NCBI RefSeq assembly: GCF_051020955.1
Contig: NC_135017.1
Span: 28,738,689 to 28,802,688 of the forward strand
Direction: 5' to 3'
From: Megalopta genalis
Taxonomy: Eukaryota > Arthropoda > Insecta > Hymenoptera > Halictidae
Length of the DNA stretch: 64,000 nt
Below, one piece after another: positions 49,336 through 60,479 of this stretch. Each line of letters starts with the position of its first letter. Within the stretch, counting starts at the first letter, position 1. Below the pieces are notes generated by a model. It was not told the origin of the DNA, made no database searches, and was given only the letters and a program-made list of their open reading frames with translations. The position numbers and the translations under genes were made by a program.

Positions 49336-49672
49336 AAGGTACTAACGAAAGTAATAACGGGAAAGTTACGTAATTCTATGTGATATTACTCCATTTCTTC
49401 AAATATAATTACAAGACACAATACTTTTCAAATCGTGCAAAGACAAAGTGAAAATATTGCACAAAACCAACGCTAAAAAAGAATAATATTTCTCATTGTT
49501 TATTTATTGAAAGTACTAACGAAAGTAATAACGGGAAAGTTACGTAATTCTATGCAATATTACTCCATTTCTTCAAGACATAATACTTCAAATCGTGCAA
49601 GGACAAAGCGAAAATATTGCACAAAACCATAGCCAAAAAATAATAATATTTCTCATTGTTTATTCGTACGCG
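49336..49672. repeat. Direct tandem duplication, about 165 bp
   Basis: GTACTAACGAAAGTAATAAC and AAAGTTACGTAATTCTATG occur in both halves (from about 49339 and 49511), as do AATCGTGCAA and AATATTGCACAAAACCA. The second half is slightly shorter. Confidence 0.9.
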
Positions 49673-49689
49673 ATTAAAACAAACTTTCC

Positions 49690-50150
49690 GACAGAGTTAA
49701 TACGGAATCAGCCACGAAAATGATCCCAAGGTAATTCCATCCTCGTTCCCATCATTAGCTATCTAATACCTGCCGACGAAACATTCTCACCAATCGGAGG
49801 AAGGAAAACGCAAGAAGGTAGTTTCATTGGCATATATCTAACATCCAAATGGTTTTGATGCGTGAAGATGGTCCGAAGCAATCTCGTCCGTGGCTCGACA
49901 GAGTGGAAAGAGAGAAAACGAAGAGAGCGAGAACGACGTAGACGCTGTAATAGGTATCGTAGCAGTGAAATAAGGGAGAAAAGGCATGATCAAAGCATGA
50001 AAGGGACGAAAAGGACCGAGTGTGCAGCCGAGAATAGGCATTATCCGAGCCAAGACGTAGAGAGCACGATGCAAAACGCTTCGCCGGGTCGTCATTTACT
50101 GGACCTTGCCCATGGATTCTTTCCTTCGGTCGATTCTCGATGTTTCTAAT
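49690..50150. promoter_or_regulatory. Candidate intronic regulatory island
   Basis: GC-richer stretch with ATCATTAGCTATCTAATACC and a purine-rich part at 49900-50010. Overlapping open frames on both strands show no recognisable product. Confidence 0.2.
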
Positions 50151-50184
50151 CGTCACGTATAATAAACGAATAGTGTATACATAT

Positions 50185-50420
50185 GAGCCGTTTATTTTGA
50201 AAGTGGCATAAGTCACCTTACCGTAATGAAAAGTGGTGATTTTTTAATGTTTATACGAAATTATTTATACTGAGAAAAATATCAGTATCCTGAGATACTA
50301 AATACTAGTAAATCTTCTCGAAAGTTAGCATCCATATTTTTAAACGTGTTAAAACGCAAACCCTTAAATATATCGACTTAAAAACAAAGTGACTTATGCC
50401 ACTTTCAAAATAAACGGCTC
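50185..50420 (+). mobile_element. 236-bp TIR element (family D), copy 1
   Basis: Ends GAGCCGTTTATTTTGAAAGT and its inverse ACTTTCAAAATAAACGGCTC are perfect, and the match continues inward to GGCATAAGTCAC with few changes. Flanks are ATAT on both sides (50181-50184, 50421-50424), indicating a 4-bp target duplication. The second copy at 58565-58800 has the same length. Confidence 0.88.
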
Positions 50421-50939
50421 ATATGTACACTGCGATTCAAGAAAATCAGTTCGTTCTATCACTAATTTATGGATAATGTACTTGTTTGATGTTGTTTAAA
50501 AAATATCAGTTCACTGTATAAATAACTTAATTTCCTAATTTTAATTTACAGTGGAAGATAAGGATGGACAACATACATGTTCATTGTCCCTTAAAAAATC
50601 AGTTCATTGTATAAGTAATTTATGGCCAAACTACGTGTTCGCTGTGGTTAAAAACATCAGTTTCTAATACCAATTTACACTGAAAAATATTGACATCCAT
50701 ATCGAAATAATTTGTTTTTAAACTTGATTTATAGCGTACTTAAGTTTTGTTTACATGGTAAAATTTTCATGCTTATTTCAGGATAGAACTTCATATAATT
50801 TTAATTTTCATGTGACATTGTGATTTTGTTTGTAATAAGTGTAGTCAAATTATCATGAAGTTATTTATAATTTGGTATTTCAAAAATTTATATTACTACA
50901 AACTATGGCAATATTATAAAATAGTATTATGACATATAT

Positions 50940-51125
50940 TTTAATATATAACATATAATATAGCAGTAATTATATATTACATATTTAATATTATATATAA
51001 TTATTATATTATATTATATTATATTATATATTTATATTTTATTATAATATTATTATATAATTATAATATTATATATTATAATTATATATTTAATATATAA
51101 TATAGCAGTTATATTTTAATATAAC
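50940..51125. repeat. AT-rich low-complexity tract
   Basis: TATTATATTATATTATATT-type words, with a repeated TTTAATATATAATATAGCAG segment. Confidence 0.85.
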
Positions 51126-51389
51126 AACAAGTTACCAGTTTTTGATGCTAATTGTATTATTGGATACGTTTATATTTATTTTGTATTGAATATTAAAAAT
51201 TTGCGACATTAAATATAAAATATAAATGTGAACTTATGTGTACGCAACTAGTTAACTATAAAAAATGGGATTAAATATGAACACTGTGATAATACGATCA
51301 TATAGTTAAGTTAAAATACATTGTGTATCGTCGTAGGTCAACTTTTATAGAATAACAAATTTCAATATTGCAAGTGCGATCAAATAAAC

Positions 51390-51640
51390 AGTCAACGAAT
51401 TTGCGTTTCCCGCCATGGAATGCCAGATGTTCATGAAATAAAACTATTACGACATATTTCCACTGCCTTGGCGAAATCACTTTCGACGCTTTTCATGGCA
51501 GCACTGAAAAACTTTATCGTCGAACCATTTTCCACGATTACCGGTCTCACTCGTTCCCGCGATACTTACAACGCATCATTGACTGAATCGAATAGTATAC
51601 TAAAACTGGTCATTCCGCAATAGTGTCAAACGACTTCATG
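51390..51640. promoter_or_regulatory. Candidate intronic regulatory island
   Basis: GC-richer segment with CATTCCGCAATAGTGTCAAA and GTTTGGGAATGCTTGGCTTG. Similar words (TATTCCGCAATCTTTTCAAG, CGGGAATGCTTA) occur at about 54656-54690, on the other side of the nesprin exon at 52623-52824. Confidence 0.25.
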
Positions 51641-52079
51641 CGTTTGGGAATGCTTGGCTTGAAATTATGTTGATTTCGTCTCGTATTCTATAAAGCAATT
51701 GCAACGAACGTTCTTCAAATTTTGTTTCGATATTAACAAAGTCAATAGACTTGCAGTACCTAGCATTTCTGAACCTTTCCTTTACGAACTGATATAAAAA
51801 ATATAATCTGAGGAGATGCTTATGCAACACTATTTATTGTAAAGATCATTTCATGTAATAATGCTATTTAGAAAATCGTTCTATTAATTTCAAGTTTCTA
51901 CAACGAATATACTAATGAAAAAAATAAGTTCTACCACCAGTTCAATTTTTAAAATATAATCTGTGGAAATAAATAATTGCATAATGATCCACAATCTAGT
52001 TATAACTTTTGATACGTAACAAATATGAGAAACATTTCAAGCAAAATTTGTTAAATTATTTAGTACGTATTTAGTGCGT

Positions 52080-52300
52080 ATTTATTATTATTATTATTAA
52101 TTATTATTATATTTAAATTATTATAATAAAATATATTATTTTATTATAATAATTAAATATTATAATTAAATATATATTATATAATACAATAAATATTATA
52201 AATAAATAATAAAATAATTATAATAATTAAATATATTATTTTATTATAATAAAATAATAAATTATTACAATTATTATTATTTAGTATTAATTAATTTTAT
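52080..52300. repeat. AT-rich low-complexity tract
   Basis: Made up of TTATTATTATTAATTATTA and similar words. Confidence 0.85.
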
Positions 52301-52622
52301 GTGTATTTAATATTTATTTTTTTAGTATGATTCATATAAACATATAATAGTACAATAATCCCTCCAAAATCTTTGAGAACAGAAAATTGAAATTTTCTCT
52401 ATTATGTCATACATAAATAAATCTGTCTAAACTACACAATTCTCTCTCAAAAAAAAACTGTTACACTAATATTATACTTCTTCATATCACGATCAGTAGA
52501 TGATACATTGTCCACTATTGTCCATTTATTATATTTTCCCTTTCGTAATTAATACGACAGATAAGGTCTCCTCGATCGAATACTTTTGGCCAGACGTAAT
52601 AATAGAGAGGATTCCATCTTAC

Positions 52623-52824
52623 CTGACAACTGATGTCCTGTTTCTCGGACAGTAGCCTAGCGACGTGACGAACCGATGAAGCTACCTCGGATGTGGCACC
52701 AGCCTGGAGGGCGACGTTCAAAACTGCGAGGGTATCCTTATCCCTTCGCAACGCGCCTTGTAGCTCTGCCAAACGAATACTAAACTGTTGGACGGCTTGT
52801 AGAGCGCACAATTGTTGATTGCCC
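52623..52824 (-). CDS. Msp-300: Nesprin exon: spectrin-repeat segment
   Basis: This 202-base exon starts after acceptor TTTATCTTTGCAG at 52825 and ends at CAG|GTAAGATGG. One leading base completes a Lys codon with the upstream exon, then 67 residues follow. The sequence is helical with heptad-like spacing: LCALQAVQQFSIRLAELQGA at about 5-24, a short turn, then TLAVLNVALQ and SVRHVARLLSEKQDI. This fits the second and third helices of a spectrin-type repeat of the nesprin rod. The donor is in phase 0 and matches the phase-0 acceptor at 32989. The frame reads on past the donor, but the residues there look intronic. Confidence 0.9.
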
Positions 52825-53120
52825 CTGCAAAGATAAACAAACCACGATTCAAGGTAATGAACGGACTAATTCGTTTAATGAACCGACTATGCAAATTGTT
52901 GGATCATTACGGTGGAAATAAGAATTTTGGTACTTAAACAGTTGGCCTGCTGCGTCATTCGTGCCATCGCTCGTGCAAGAACATTTAGTTTTAGGGTTAC
53001 GCAATATTATGTGTGCCAGATTCGATTCTGTTTCAAAAAGTGGAAAGCACTTCTTTTGCTGTTGGAATAGTGAATACGCCTTTGATTTTGTTCCAAGTTT
53101 TAGTAGTTTTGTTCGACGTA

Positions 53121-53382
53121 TTCTATTTAATATGTATTTATTATATCATCCTCAAATAAATATGGAAGACTTGTTTTTTAATAAATGTCTAGCTGGTTGC
53201 AATTAATAATAGTCATAACAGAGCCATACATTTTTATACATCAGCAGTATCGTTGTTAAATTAAAGCAGAGAGCAGGCATTGTATAGAAGTTGATTTTGA
53301 TGCATAATTTATAATCTACTGATGCTTACCATAACGGAGCTATATACTTCCATAATATATTGTATATAATCGTATGTTCAAG
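53121..53382. repeat. Long inverted repeat, left arm
   Basis: About 260 bases match 55757-56026 in inverted orientation with high identity. Landmarks include AATCTACTGATGCTTACCAT, TAACGGAGCTATATACTTCC and AGAGAGCAGGCATTGTATAG. Confidence 0.88.
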
Positions 53383-53577
53383 TTATAGTCGATAATAAAG
53401 GTTAGTCAATAAATCAAGGCAGCCAACGTAGTTTTTGTTCCAAGTATTTCACTTTTATGTTTACGCAATAGCGAGTGTTAGCATATTACTTTTGGTAAAC
53501 AAATTAATCTTGAACAAGCAAATTACTTTCGAATCAATAAATTACTTTAATTTCTCGAAAATTTTAGAAACGATAAC

Positions 53578-53745
53578 TATACTGCGGATTTTATGCATTC
53601 ATCAATGCATAATTAAAAAATAATATTGCATTATTTCCAACTCAATAAAACCATTAAAGAGAGAAATATATCGCGGTAGTTTCTGTATCTTGAGATTAAT
53701 GTAGATAATTTTTATTTTGCACAAAAATCGGCAGTTCATTGATAA
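53578..53745. repeat. MITE-like element, family A copy
   Basis: Left end ACTGCGGATTTTATGCATTC, right end TTTTGCACAAAAATCGGCAG. Confidence 0.7.
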
Positions 53746-54170
53746 GGAAATAAAAAGAACAAATTGTTTATAATTTGATTCACTAAAATGGCATATGACT
53801 GCACGATTAACGCATGCATATGTCATAAATATAGATAAATTTTCCTATAAGTATTCAAGGTTTGTTAAATTTCGATTATGACATATAAATAAATAAAAGA
53901 AACACTATAATAAAACCATTAAAGAGAGGAATGTATCGGTAGTTTCTGTATCTTGAGATTAATGCAGATAATTTTTATTTTGCACAAAAATCGGCAGTTC
54001 ATTGATAAGGAAATAAAAAGAACAAATTGTTTATAATTTGATTCACTAAAATGGCATATGACTGCACGATTAACGCATGCATATGTCATAAATATAGATA
54101 AATTTTCCTATAAGTATCCAAGATTTGTTAAATTTCGATTATGACATATAAGTAAATAAAAGAAACGCTA
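53646..54170. repeat. Tandem duplication, period about 265 bp
   Basis: TAAAACCATTAAAGAGAG occurs at 53646 and 53911, and the next 250 bases are almost identical through AAATAAAAGAAAC. The duplication includes the right end of the family A element, so it happened after that insertion and is recent. Confidence 0.92.
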
Positions 54171-54917
54171 CAAATATTAGTGAATAACATGAAATAAGTA
54201 TTAAAAAAAATAGATTGACTTCCCAAGATCAACTTAAACATTAAAAATCGTCTGACATTATTAAATTTCATGTAAAATACCGATGCTAAAAATAAGAAAA
54301 TAATTTCAATTGCTTCAGTATTTGATCGAGTCTTTTTAAAAAGTATGAAGCAGTTACACACAGCATCGGATTAGAGATTGCATCTCTACGTGTGACGTGG
54401 AACTCTATCAAATAGATTCAAGGCGCTCGACAAACATTAGTTACTCCCCATTCTCGGAATCGGTGACGAAATTGAATGGAAAAATCGCGACGCGAGTCAA
54501 CATAATAAAAAGTGGAACGAAGGCGAAGCCTCTCGGTAAACAGGGAGACGTCGAATTATTAGTAGGCTCGTCCGATGGCATTATCGGCAAATAGAAACAC
54601 TTTATCCATGGACAATCATAGCATCCCCATATGTGTACGCAATTGTCGTGTGACTATTCCGCAATCTTTTCAAGCGATCGGGAATGCTTAATGAAAAAAT
54701 TGATTTAACTCGGTAAACAAATTTAAATATTAGATAGTCTTCGTTCGGTGAAAAATTACGAATTAATTCACGAATTTTGATAACAGTTCCATTGTCAGTT
54801 ATTATTATTATTTATACTGTACTATAAACGATATATGAGCTGAAAATTGTATCAACATATCGATAAAATTTAAATTATACAGAAACTCCCTTTAATGATA
54901 AATCTTTCTCTTATCTA

Positions 54918-54921
<4 letters not shown>

Positions 54922-54957
<36 letters not shown>
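54922..54957. repeat. (GA)n microsatellite
   Basis: Pure AGAGAG run. Confidence 0.97.
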
Positions 54958-54960
<3 letters not shown>

Positions 54961-55199
54961 CGTATTTCGTTGTTTAGTGACATTTGTTACAAAGATGTGC
55001 AACCTAATTATTAAATAAGGCTCACCTTAAGTTATTAAGTAATTTTATATTATTTGTATATTTTTAATATTGAATTAGGACATGGAATTTTTTAATCTGG
55101 GAAGAATGAGATATTGAATATCATTATAGAAACTGTAAAATTGGACTGTGCATGTTTTGTACAATAAAAAATTTCTGATACAACATGTAATTAACTAAA

Positions 55200-55490
55200 A
55201 CATTTCATCAGTTCCATGAACTAAGATTGGTAAACTCTGAAAATGTATTTTATTCCTTTCATTAATAATAAATATGAAATCTCTTTCAAAATATATGTCA
55301 ATCTTACAATAATGGCGAAAATCTTTTAAAGTAAATAATCTAATGTAATTAACAAAAAATATTTCAGCAATTCCATGGACTGGGATGAATAAACTCCTAA
55401 AGTGTATTTTATTCCTTGTGTTAATAATAAATATACAATCACTCTGAAAATATATTTCAACTTTACAATAATAGTAAAACTCTCCTGACT
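55200..55490. repeat. Diverged tandem duplication, about 160 bp
   Basis: CAGTTCCATGAACTAAGAT and CAGCAATTCCATGGACTGGGA begin two similar halves; both contain TGTATTTTATTCCTT and TTAATAATAAATAT. Confidence 0.75.
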
Positions 55491-55499
55491 AAAAAATGT

Positions 55500-55740
55500 A
55501 TCATGCGTGGAAGTATACTTCTGTAGAGTAAGAATCACGTGTCCATATCAACGATAGGAATTTCGAGGGAGCTTTCGACAAGCAGGATCCTTGTAAAACC
55601 CCAGTGGGTCAATGGTAAATCCCTATGCATGGGTTAGACCCCTATCAGACAGGGGAATCAAGTACTCATACGGCAATTAAAATCTGACCGCCTGCTACAT
55701 GGTTTTTGCTCCTAACTTCGTGTCCATTTTATGCCTGATC
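55500..55740. other. Unexplained GC-richer segment in the 6.3-kb intron
   Basis: Contains AACCCCAGTGGGTCAATGGT and GACCCCTATCAGACAGGGG, unlike the AT-rich flanks. No coding frame or known repeat end is recognised; it could be a fragment of a larger mobile element. Confidence 0.25.
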
Positions 55741-55756
55741 TGATAAACAAATATTG

Positions 55757-56026
55757 ACTTGAACATACGATTATACAATATATTATGGAAGTATATAGCT
55801 CCGTTATGGTAAGCATCAGTAGATTATAAATTATGCATTAAAACAAACTTCTATACAATGCCTGCTCTCTGCTTTAATTTAACAACGATACTGCTGATGT
55901 ATAAAAATGTGTGGCTCTGTTATGACTATTATTAATTATTATAATTACAACTAGCTAGGCATTTATTAAAAGACAAGTCTTCCATATTTACTTGAGGATT
56001 TTATAATAAATACATATTAAATAGAA
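55757..56026. repeat. Long inverted repeat, right arm
   Basis: Partner of 53121-53382. The last part (from about 55900) is also the first unit of the array that follows. Confidence 0.88.
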
Positions 56027-56705
56027 ACAATACCACTAACGTATAAAAATGTGTAATTGTGTTACGACTATTATTTAAGCGTAACCAGACAAATTTGAAT
56101 AAAAAGCTTGCTTTCGACGTTTATTTAAAGATGACATAATGAATGCAAATTGAATAGAAACAATATTTCTAATGTATAAAAATTTGTGGCTTCGTTATAG
56201 CTATTATTAGTTGCAACTATACATTACACACCACAGTTTTTAAAAAAAAGCTTGCCTTCCAAACTTATTCGATGATGATGTGTAATAAATGACCCAGAAT
56301 ATAAATACAGTTATTTAACTACCTAGTTTCTGACAATTAATCGAAATTTTCACATGTTTCATTAAAGTTTGTAAAAAAATTAACGTGTCTAAAAGAAATC
56401 ACTTAACAAATATATTAGAAAAGATTGTTAAATAAAATTGTAAATGATCCTAAGCATACTAAGTAATACTTTTGCTAAAATGATCGGCTGTTCGAGTGTC
56501 TGTCGAGTTGCTACGAATTGCGATCAACCAGATTTTTATAAAATGTCTGCTATCCACATTGATTTGAAACTGATATGAAGAATGCGTAGTAAATAGAAAT
56601 AATACTGTTAACGTAAAAAAATACTGTAGCTTTGCTACGACGATTATTAATCGCAGCCAACTAGATTCTTGTAAAAAGCCTACTTTCCACATTTATTTGA
56701 GAATA
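55880..56705. repeat. Diverged tandem array, units of about 130 bp
   Basis: Units share AATAGAAACAATACC, GTATAAAAATGTGTGGCTC and GACTATTATTAATTGCAAC, ending with a TTTATTTGAGG-like word. Four or more units are seen, including one interrupted by the family B element at 56714. Confidence 0.7.
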
Positions 56706-56713
56706 ATATAATA

Positions 56714-56909
56714 CAGTAATTTCCCCGTAATTCGCGCTCAGATTGGGCACAAAAATGGACAATTTGGAAAGAGGAGATATTATACTTTTATAGTTGTTGA
56801 CAATCGGTAAGTATAAAAACGAGCCGCAGAGCTCGAATAATCGTATCTCCTTTTCCAAAATTGTCCATTTTTGTGCGCAGTCTGAGCGCGAATTAGAAAG
56901 AAATTACTG
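56714..56909. mobile_element. MITE family B, full-length copy
   Basis: Flanked by TA on both sides. Ends CAGTAATTTCCCCGTAATTC and its inverse. The arms extend inward over about 50 bases (GCACAAAAATGGACAATTTG). Length 196 bp, inserted within the array starting at 55880. Confidence 0.87.
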
Positions 56910-57354
56910 TAATCGCATAAATAATAGAAACAATACCGCTAAAGCCTGTTAGAAAATCGTTTCCTTCCGACGGACGTTTTAGAAATAGCCGAGATTAAAC
57001 GGTCGATCCCGGCTAAAACTAGTAATCCCGTGACACGGGTCGAAATCCCGAAAGGTTCGAGCCCTCGGTGCCGATGTCGACGGTGTCCACGGGTTCCCGG
57101 TGTTTGCTCTGGAGGCTTCATTGCCTCTCATAATATTTGCCGAACGTCACACGCCGGCCAGAGAACGGTCAGTCAATGATCCTAAACCACCTATTCCACG
57201 CGGCTCGGACCTCGATAAACATACGCTTGTTGTCGGGAAGAGAAACCGAACGCGGATGAGAATCCAGATTATTATTAACTCCTGATCATCAATTTTGTCC
57301 TCGAGCTGTCACCGACTATTCGATCCACCAAAATGTCTCATCTATGAGTTATTA

Positions 57355-57531
57355 TTACACTGCGAAACTTTATGCGTTATGGCATGTGCACGTTTTTAAA
57401 ATGCGAGAGAAGCTGTAAATTGGCAAGATCTAATAGCATTTTTGTATCATTTCCACGATAAGTGATCTCTTAGTTGGTTAAGGAAACTGTCTTTTAATTC
57501 TAATTGTTGCACAAAGATCCGCAGTCTAGTT
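57355..57531. repeat. MITE-like element, family A copy
   Basis: Left end ACACTGCGAAACTTTATGCG, right end TTGCACAAAGATCCGCAGTC followed by TAG. Confidence 0.7.
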
Positions 57532-58564
57532 TTATTATTAGCTAAAAGTTAAGTTTCCATAGTACAAGCTATCAAAAGTAGACCAAAATGATTTTGTGTG
57601 AATACTGTATAAGAGGTCTAAGTGTATACTGTATAAGACGATACTTTTTAATTAATAACAAGAATTTCGTGTCTCTATCCTCACTGTATATTATGTTCTG
57701 TTATAAATGTAAGTGTTCAACATTTTTGTCGCGTTTACACGGAGCATGTTGCATTAGAATTGCATGTATTGATTTATACAGATCTATATAATAAGTAATA
57801 AAAATGTAATAACAGATTTATGAAAATTTCGACAAAAAACCAAAGTTGAAAGATTGTACATTGATATAAAATTGTACACAATAGAGACTAAGAATTTTGT
57901 GATTGAAAGGGTACAAAGACGATCAATGGATTCGAAAAATACAATATGATCATTAAATGATTATTCAAATGACAAATATAACTTTTTTTAATCATGGTCC
58001 TTTAAACTGAACAAAAGTATTTTATGTACCGAATAAGTGTCAACATCTTCATCGAAATAATGAAGATATCATTTGAATAATACTTGGAAAAACTGAATAG
58101 CGTACGCTTTTCTTGATATGCTTATTATTTAATTTTTTATAAGCATTTAAAGTTGATTTTTTGGGTTGAGAACAGCTGTTTTTTCTACAAAACACGGCCA
58201 TTTCTACGATTATTAAAATTTTAAAGAACTCTTATGCCACGTTTTAGATAATACTTTCTAGTTCATAAATAAACAAAATTTGTTTAATTCAAATGTCCCA
58301 GTGCTTGCCAACTATGACGATCAACAATCTATGTTCTACGAGAAGGAGTTTCGGAACCAACAAGTAACTTTGCCATTTTGTACGATTTTTACTATTAAAA
58401 AATTCGAAAACGAAGCTGAAACTTACATTTATATTCTCGCAGAAAGACTAAATCTTCTATTTAGCAATTATCTATGAAGAAATGCCCAAACTGTATCTAT
58501 TTCTTAACGCCTCACGGTGATGCCCCGACTTAATAATAAGGAAAAGATACCAGTTGTTCTATTT

Positions 58565-58800
58565 GAGCCATTTATTTTGAAAGTGGCATAAGTCACTTTG
58601 TTTTTAAGTCGATATATTTAAGGGTTTGCGTTTTAACACGTTTAAAAATATGGATGCTAACTTTCGAGAAGATTTACGTGTATTTGTTATCTCAGGATAC
58701 TGATATTTTTCTCAGTATAAATAATTTCATATAAACATTAAAAAATCACCACTTTTCATTACGGTAAAGTGACTTATACCACTTTCAAAATAAACGGCTC
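58565..58800 (-). mobile_element. 236-bp TIR element (family D), copy 2
   Basis: Same length and sequence as the element at 50185-50420 but in the opposite orientation. Ends GAGCCATTTATTTTGAAAGT and ACTTTCAAAATAAACGGCTC. Flanked by ATTT on both sides (58561-58564, 58801-58804). Confidence 0.88.
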
Positions 58801-59102
58801 ATTTAACTCTAGAAAGATAACCATATGACAACGTACGTAAAAGATAACCATACGCTTCAGAGGCGCATGCTTTTCTAAGGCGTCAATTTTATACTAACAA
58901 TGGATATTTATTTAAGTTAATCTAGTCATTTTAAAGGTTTGGCATTATTGTAAAAATAAAATGCATTTATATTATATTTTTTTATATTTTAAGTAATTTT
59001 AAACTTAAATCACTAGACCTCTATGAAAAATTAACAAAAATCAACAGTCTTCGCAGGCGCCTCTGCGACGTAGGTTATCTTTCTCGGGTTAATGATACTT
59101 AC

Positions 59103-59266
59103 TTTTGGAAAGTCTCGTCCCAGGTACGGTACAAATCCGCCACGCCATCCTTCAGGGTGGTGAAGGTCAACGACGCCATGTTATCGTGATCGGTGATCAG
59201 TCTGTGCGTCGAGACGTTCAACGCCAGCATCGCGGTCTTGCGATCCCTCAACGAAGCCAGTTCGGC
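59103..59266 (-). CDS. Msp-300: Nesprin exon: spectrin-repeat segment
   Basis: This 164-base exon starts in phase 0 after acceptor AATGTTCTAG at 59267 and ends with two bases before donor GTAAGTATC at 59102. It encodes 54 residues plus AA: a first helix with AELASLRDRKTAMLALNVS, a loop, then LKDGVADLYRTWDETFQ. The Trp at about 49 with nearby Leu and Asp fits the conserved heptad position of spectrin repeats. It is the most upstream nesprin exon that I can place with confidence; the giant N-terminal part must lie to the right of the window. Confidence 0.9.
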
Positions 59267-59765
59267 CTAGAACATTAAATATACATTTTTAGTGGTTGCC
59301 TTCTTCGGCTAACTCAAACGGATTGCCCCGTTCTTGAGGCGGAGGGTGCGGGTGATGTATAAACTGGTCGCGCAGCAGTAGACCAAAGGAAGTGAAGCGT
59401 GTGTGTGTGTGAGTGTGTGTTTGTGTCTTGCAACGAGAACCAAGGATATTTATCTTTCGGCTAAATGATCCCGTAATATGGTTAATACACCACGAATTGT
59501 CTGCATTTATAATACAAATAACTGCTATGCGGTGCCTCAAAACTAACTATTCTTGTTTTTTTTTTTACAGCGCGAAAACATTAAAAGAATTTGTATTCGA
59601 AGACCCAAGAATATCGAAGTCATTGAGAACATCAATTTGCAACAGCATATCTCATCATTTTTATACAATCGATTTTATACAACTACGGTTTATGGATCAA
59701 TATTTGTTCGTCGTTGCTTAAAATTCTTATTTACTTTAGTTACTATTTTTATATATTTATTCAGC

Positions 59766-60045
59766 AAAACAATCGGTACAATTTAATTACGTTAAAGACT
59801 GGCATGGCCATTTTTGACTATTTATGATCAAATAAAAAAATCATTCAGAATAGGCATAGTCGTTCTATTAATATTTATTGTTTGACCTGAGTAATATGTT
59901 TATACAAAACAATCGGTACAATTTAATTACGTTAAAGACTGACATGGCCATTTTTGACTATTTATGATCAAATAAAAAAATCATTCACAATAGGCATAAT
60001 CGTTCTATTAATATTTATTGTTTGACTGGAGTAATATGTTTATAC
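59766..60045. repeat. Tandem duplication, period 140 bp
   Basis: AAAACAATCGGTACAATTTA occurs at 59766 and 59906, and the following 130 bases are almost identical. Confidence 0.95.
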
Positions 60046-60112
60046 GATGAAACATGTTAGAATAACTGTAAAGAGAAAGTAAAAATGCGATTGGACTATT
60101 GCAGATGTTATA

Positions 60113-60477
60113 CAGGGTGTCCCAAAAATGTCTCGCAATCCGGAAATGGCGGGTTCCTCAGATCATTTGAAGCAGCTTCTTCCTTTACATAAATTTTCTC
60201 CGAGACACCGTTAACGAGTTATTAACGAAAAACAGTGACCAATAAGAATCGAGTACGGCTGACGCGAGGCGGCCCAGCCAACCAGCGCACGAAGCCCAGT
60301 TCCGCTCATTGGCTCGGTCGCCTCGCGCCAGCTGAGCTCGCCTCTCATTGGTCACTGTTTTTCGTTAATAACTCGTTAACGGTGCCTCGGAGAAAATTGT
60401 TGTAAAGGAAGAAGTTGCTTCGAATGACCCGAGGAATCCGCCGCTTTCGGATTGCGAGACATTTTTGGGACACCCTG
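60113..60477. mobile_element. MITE family C, well preserved copy
   Basis: Ends CAGGGTGTCCCAAAAATGTC and its inverse (TTTTTGGGACACCCTG). The inverted match continues deep into the element, including CGTTAATAACTCGTTAACGG on the right and its mirror on the left. The core is GC-rich (GCGAGGCGGCCCAGCC). Left flank TA, right flank CA, so the TA duplication is altered. It looks like a Tc1/mariner-type non-autonomous element; 11577-11905 is an older relative. Confidence 0.85.
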
Positions 60478-60479
60478 CA

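Larger units (their letters stand above)
32989..52622 (-). other. Nesprin intron, about 19.6 kb
   Basis: Donor CAG|GTAAGATGG at 52622 and acceptor TTGTTACAG at 32989, both phase 0. This long intron carries most of the repeats in the window plus several GC-richer islands (about 34380-34720, 36180-36900, 40640-41500, 43740-44430, 45740-46230, 47790-48120, 49690-50150, 51390-51640). Stretches between listed repeats are AT-rich and hold nothing else I recognise. I see no internal exon that would fit. Confidence 0.85.
52825..59102 (-). other. Nesprin intron, about 6.3 kb
   Basis: Donor AA|GTAAGTATC at 59102 and acceptor CTTTGCAG at 52825. Two bases plus one base complete a Lys codon. It contains a widely spaced inverted repeat pair, several tandem duplications and four kinds of small transposon. 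GC-richer unexplained patches lie at about 54370-54620, 55500-55740 and 56940-57280. No additional exon is supported. Confidence 0.85.
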
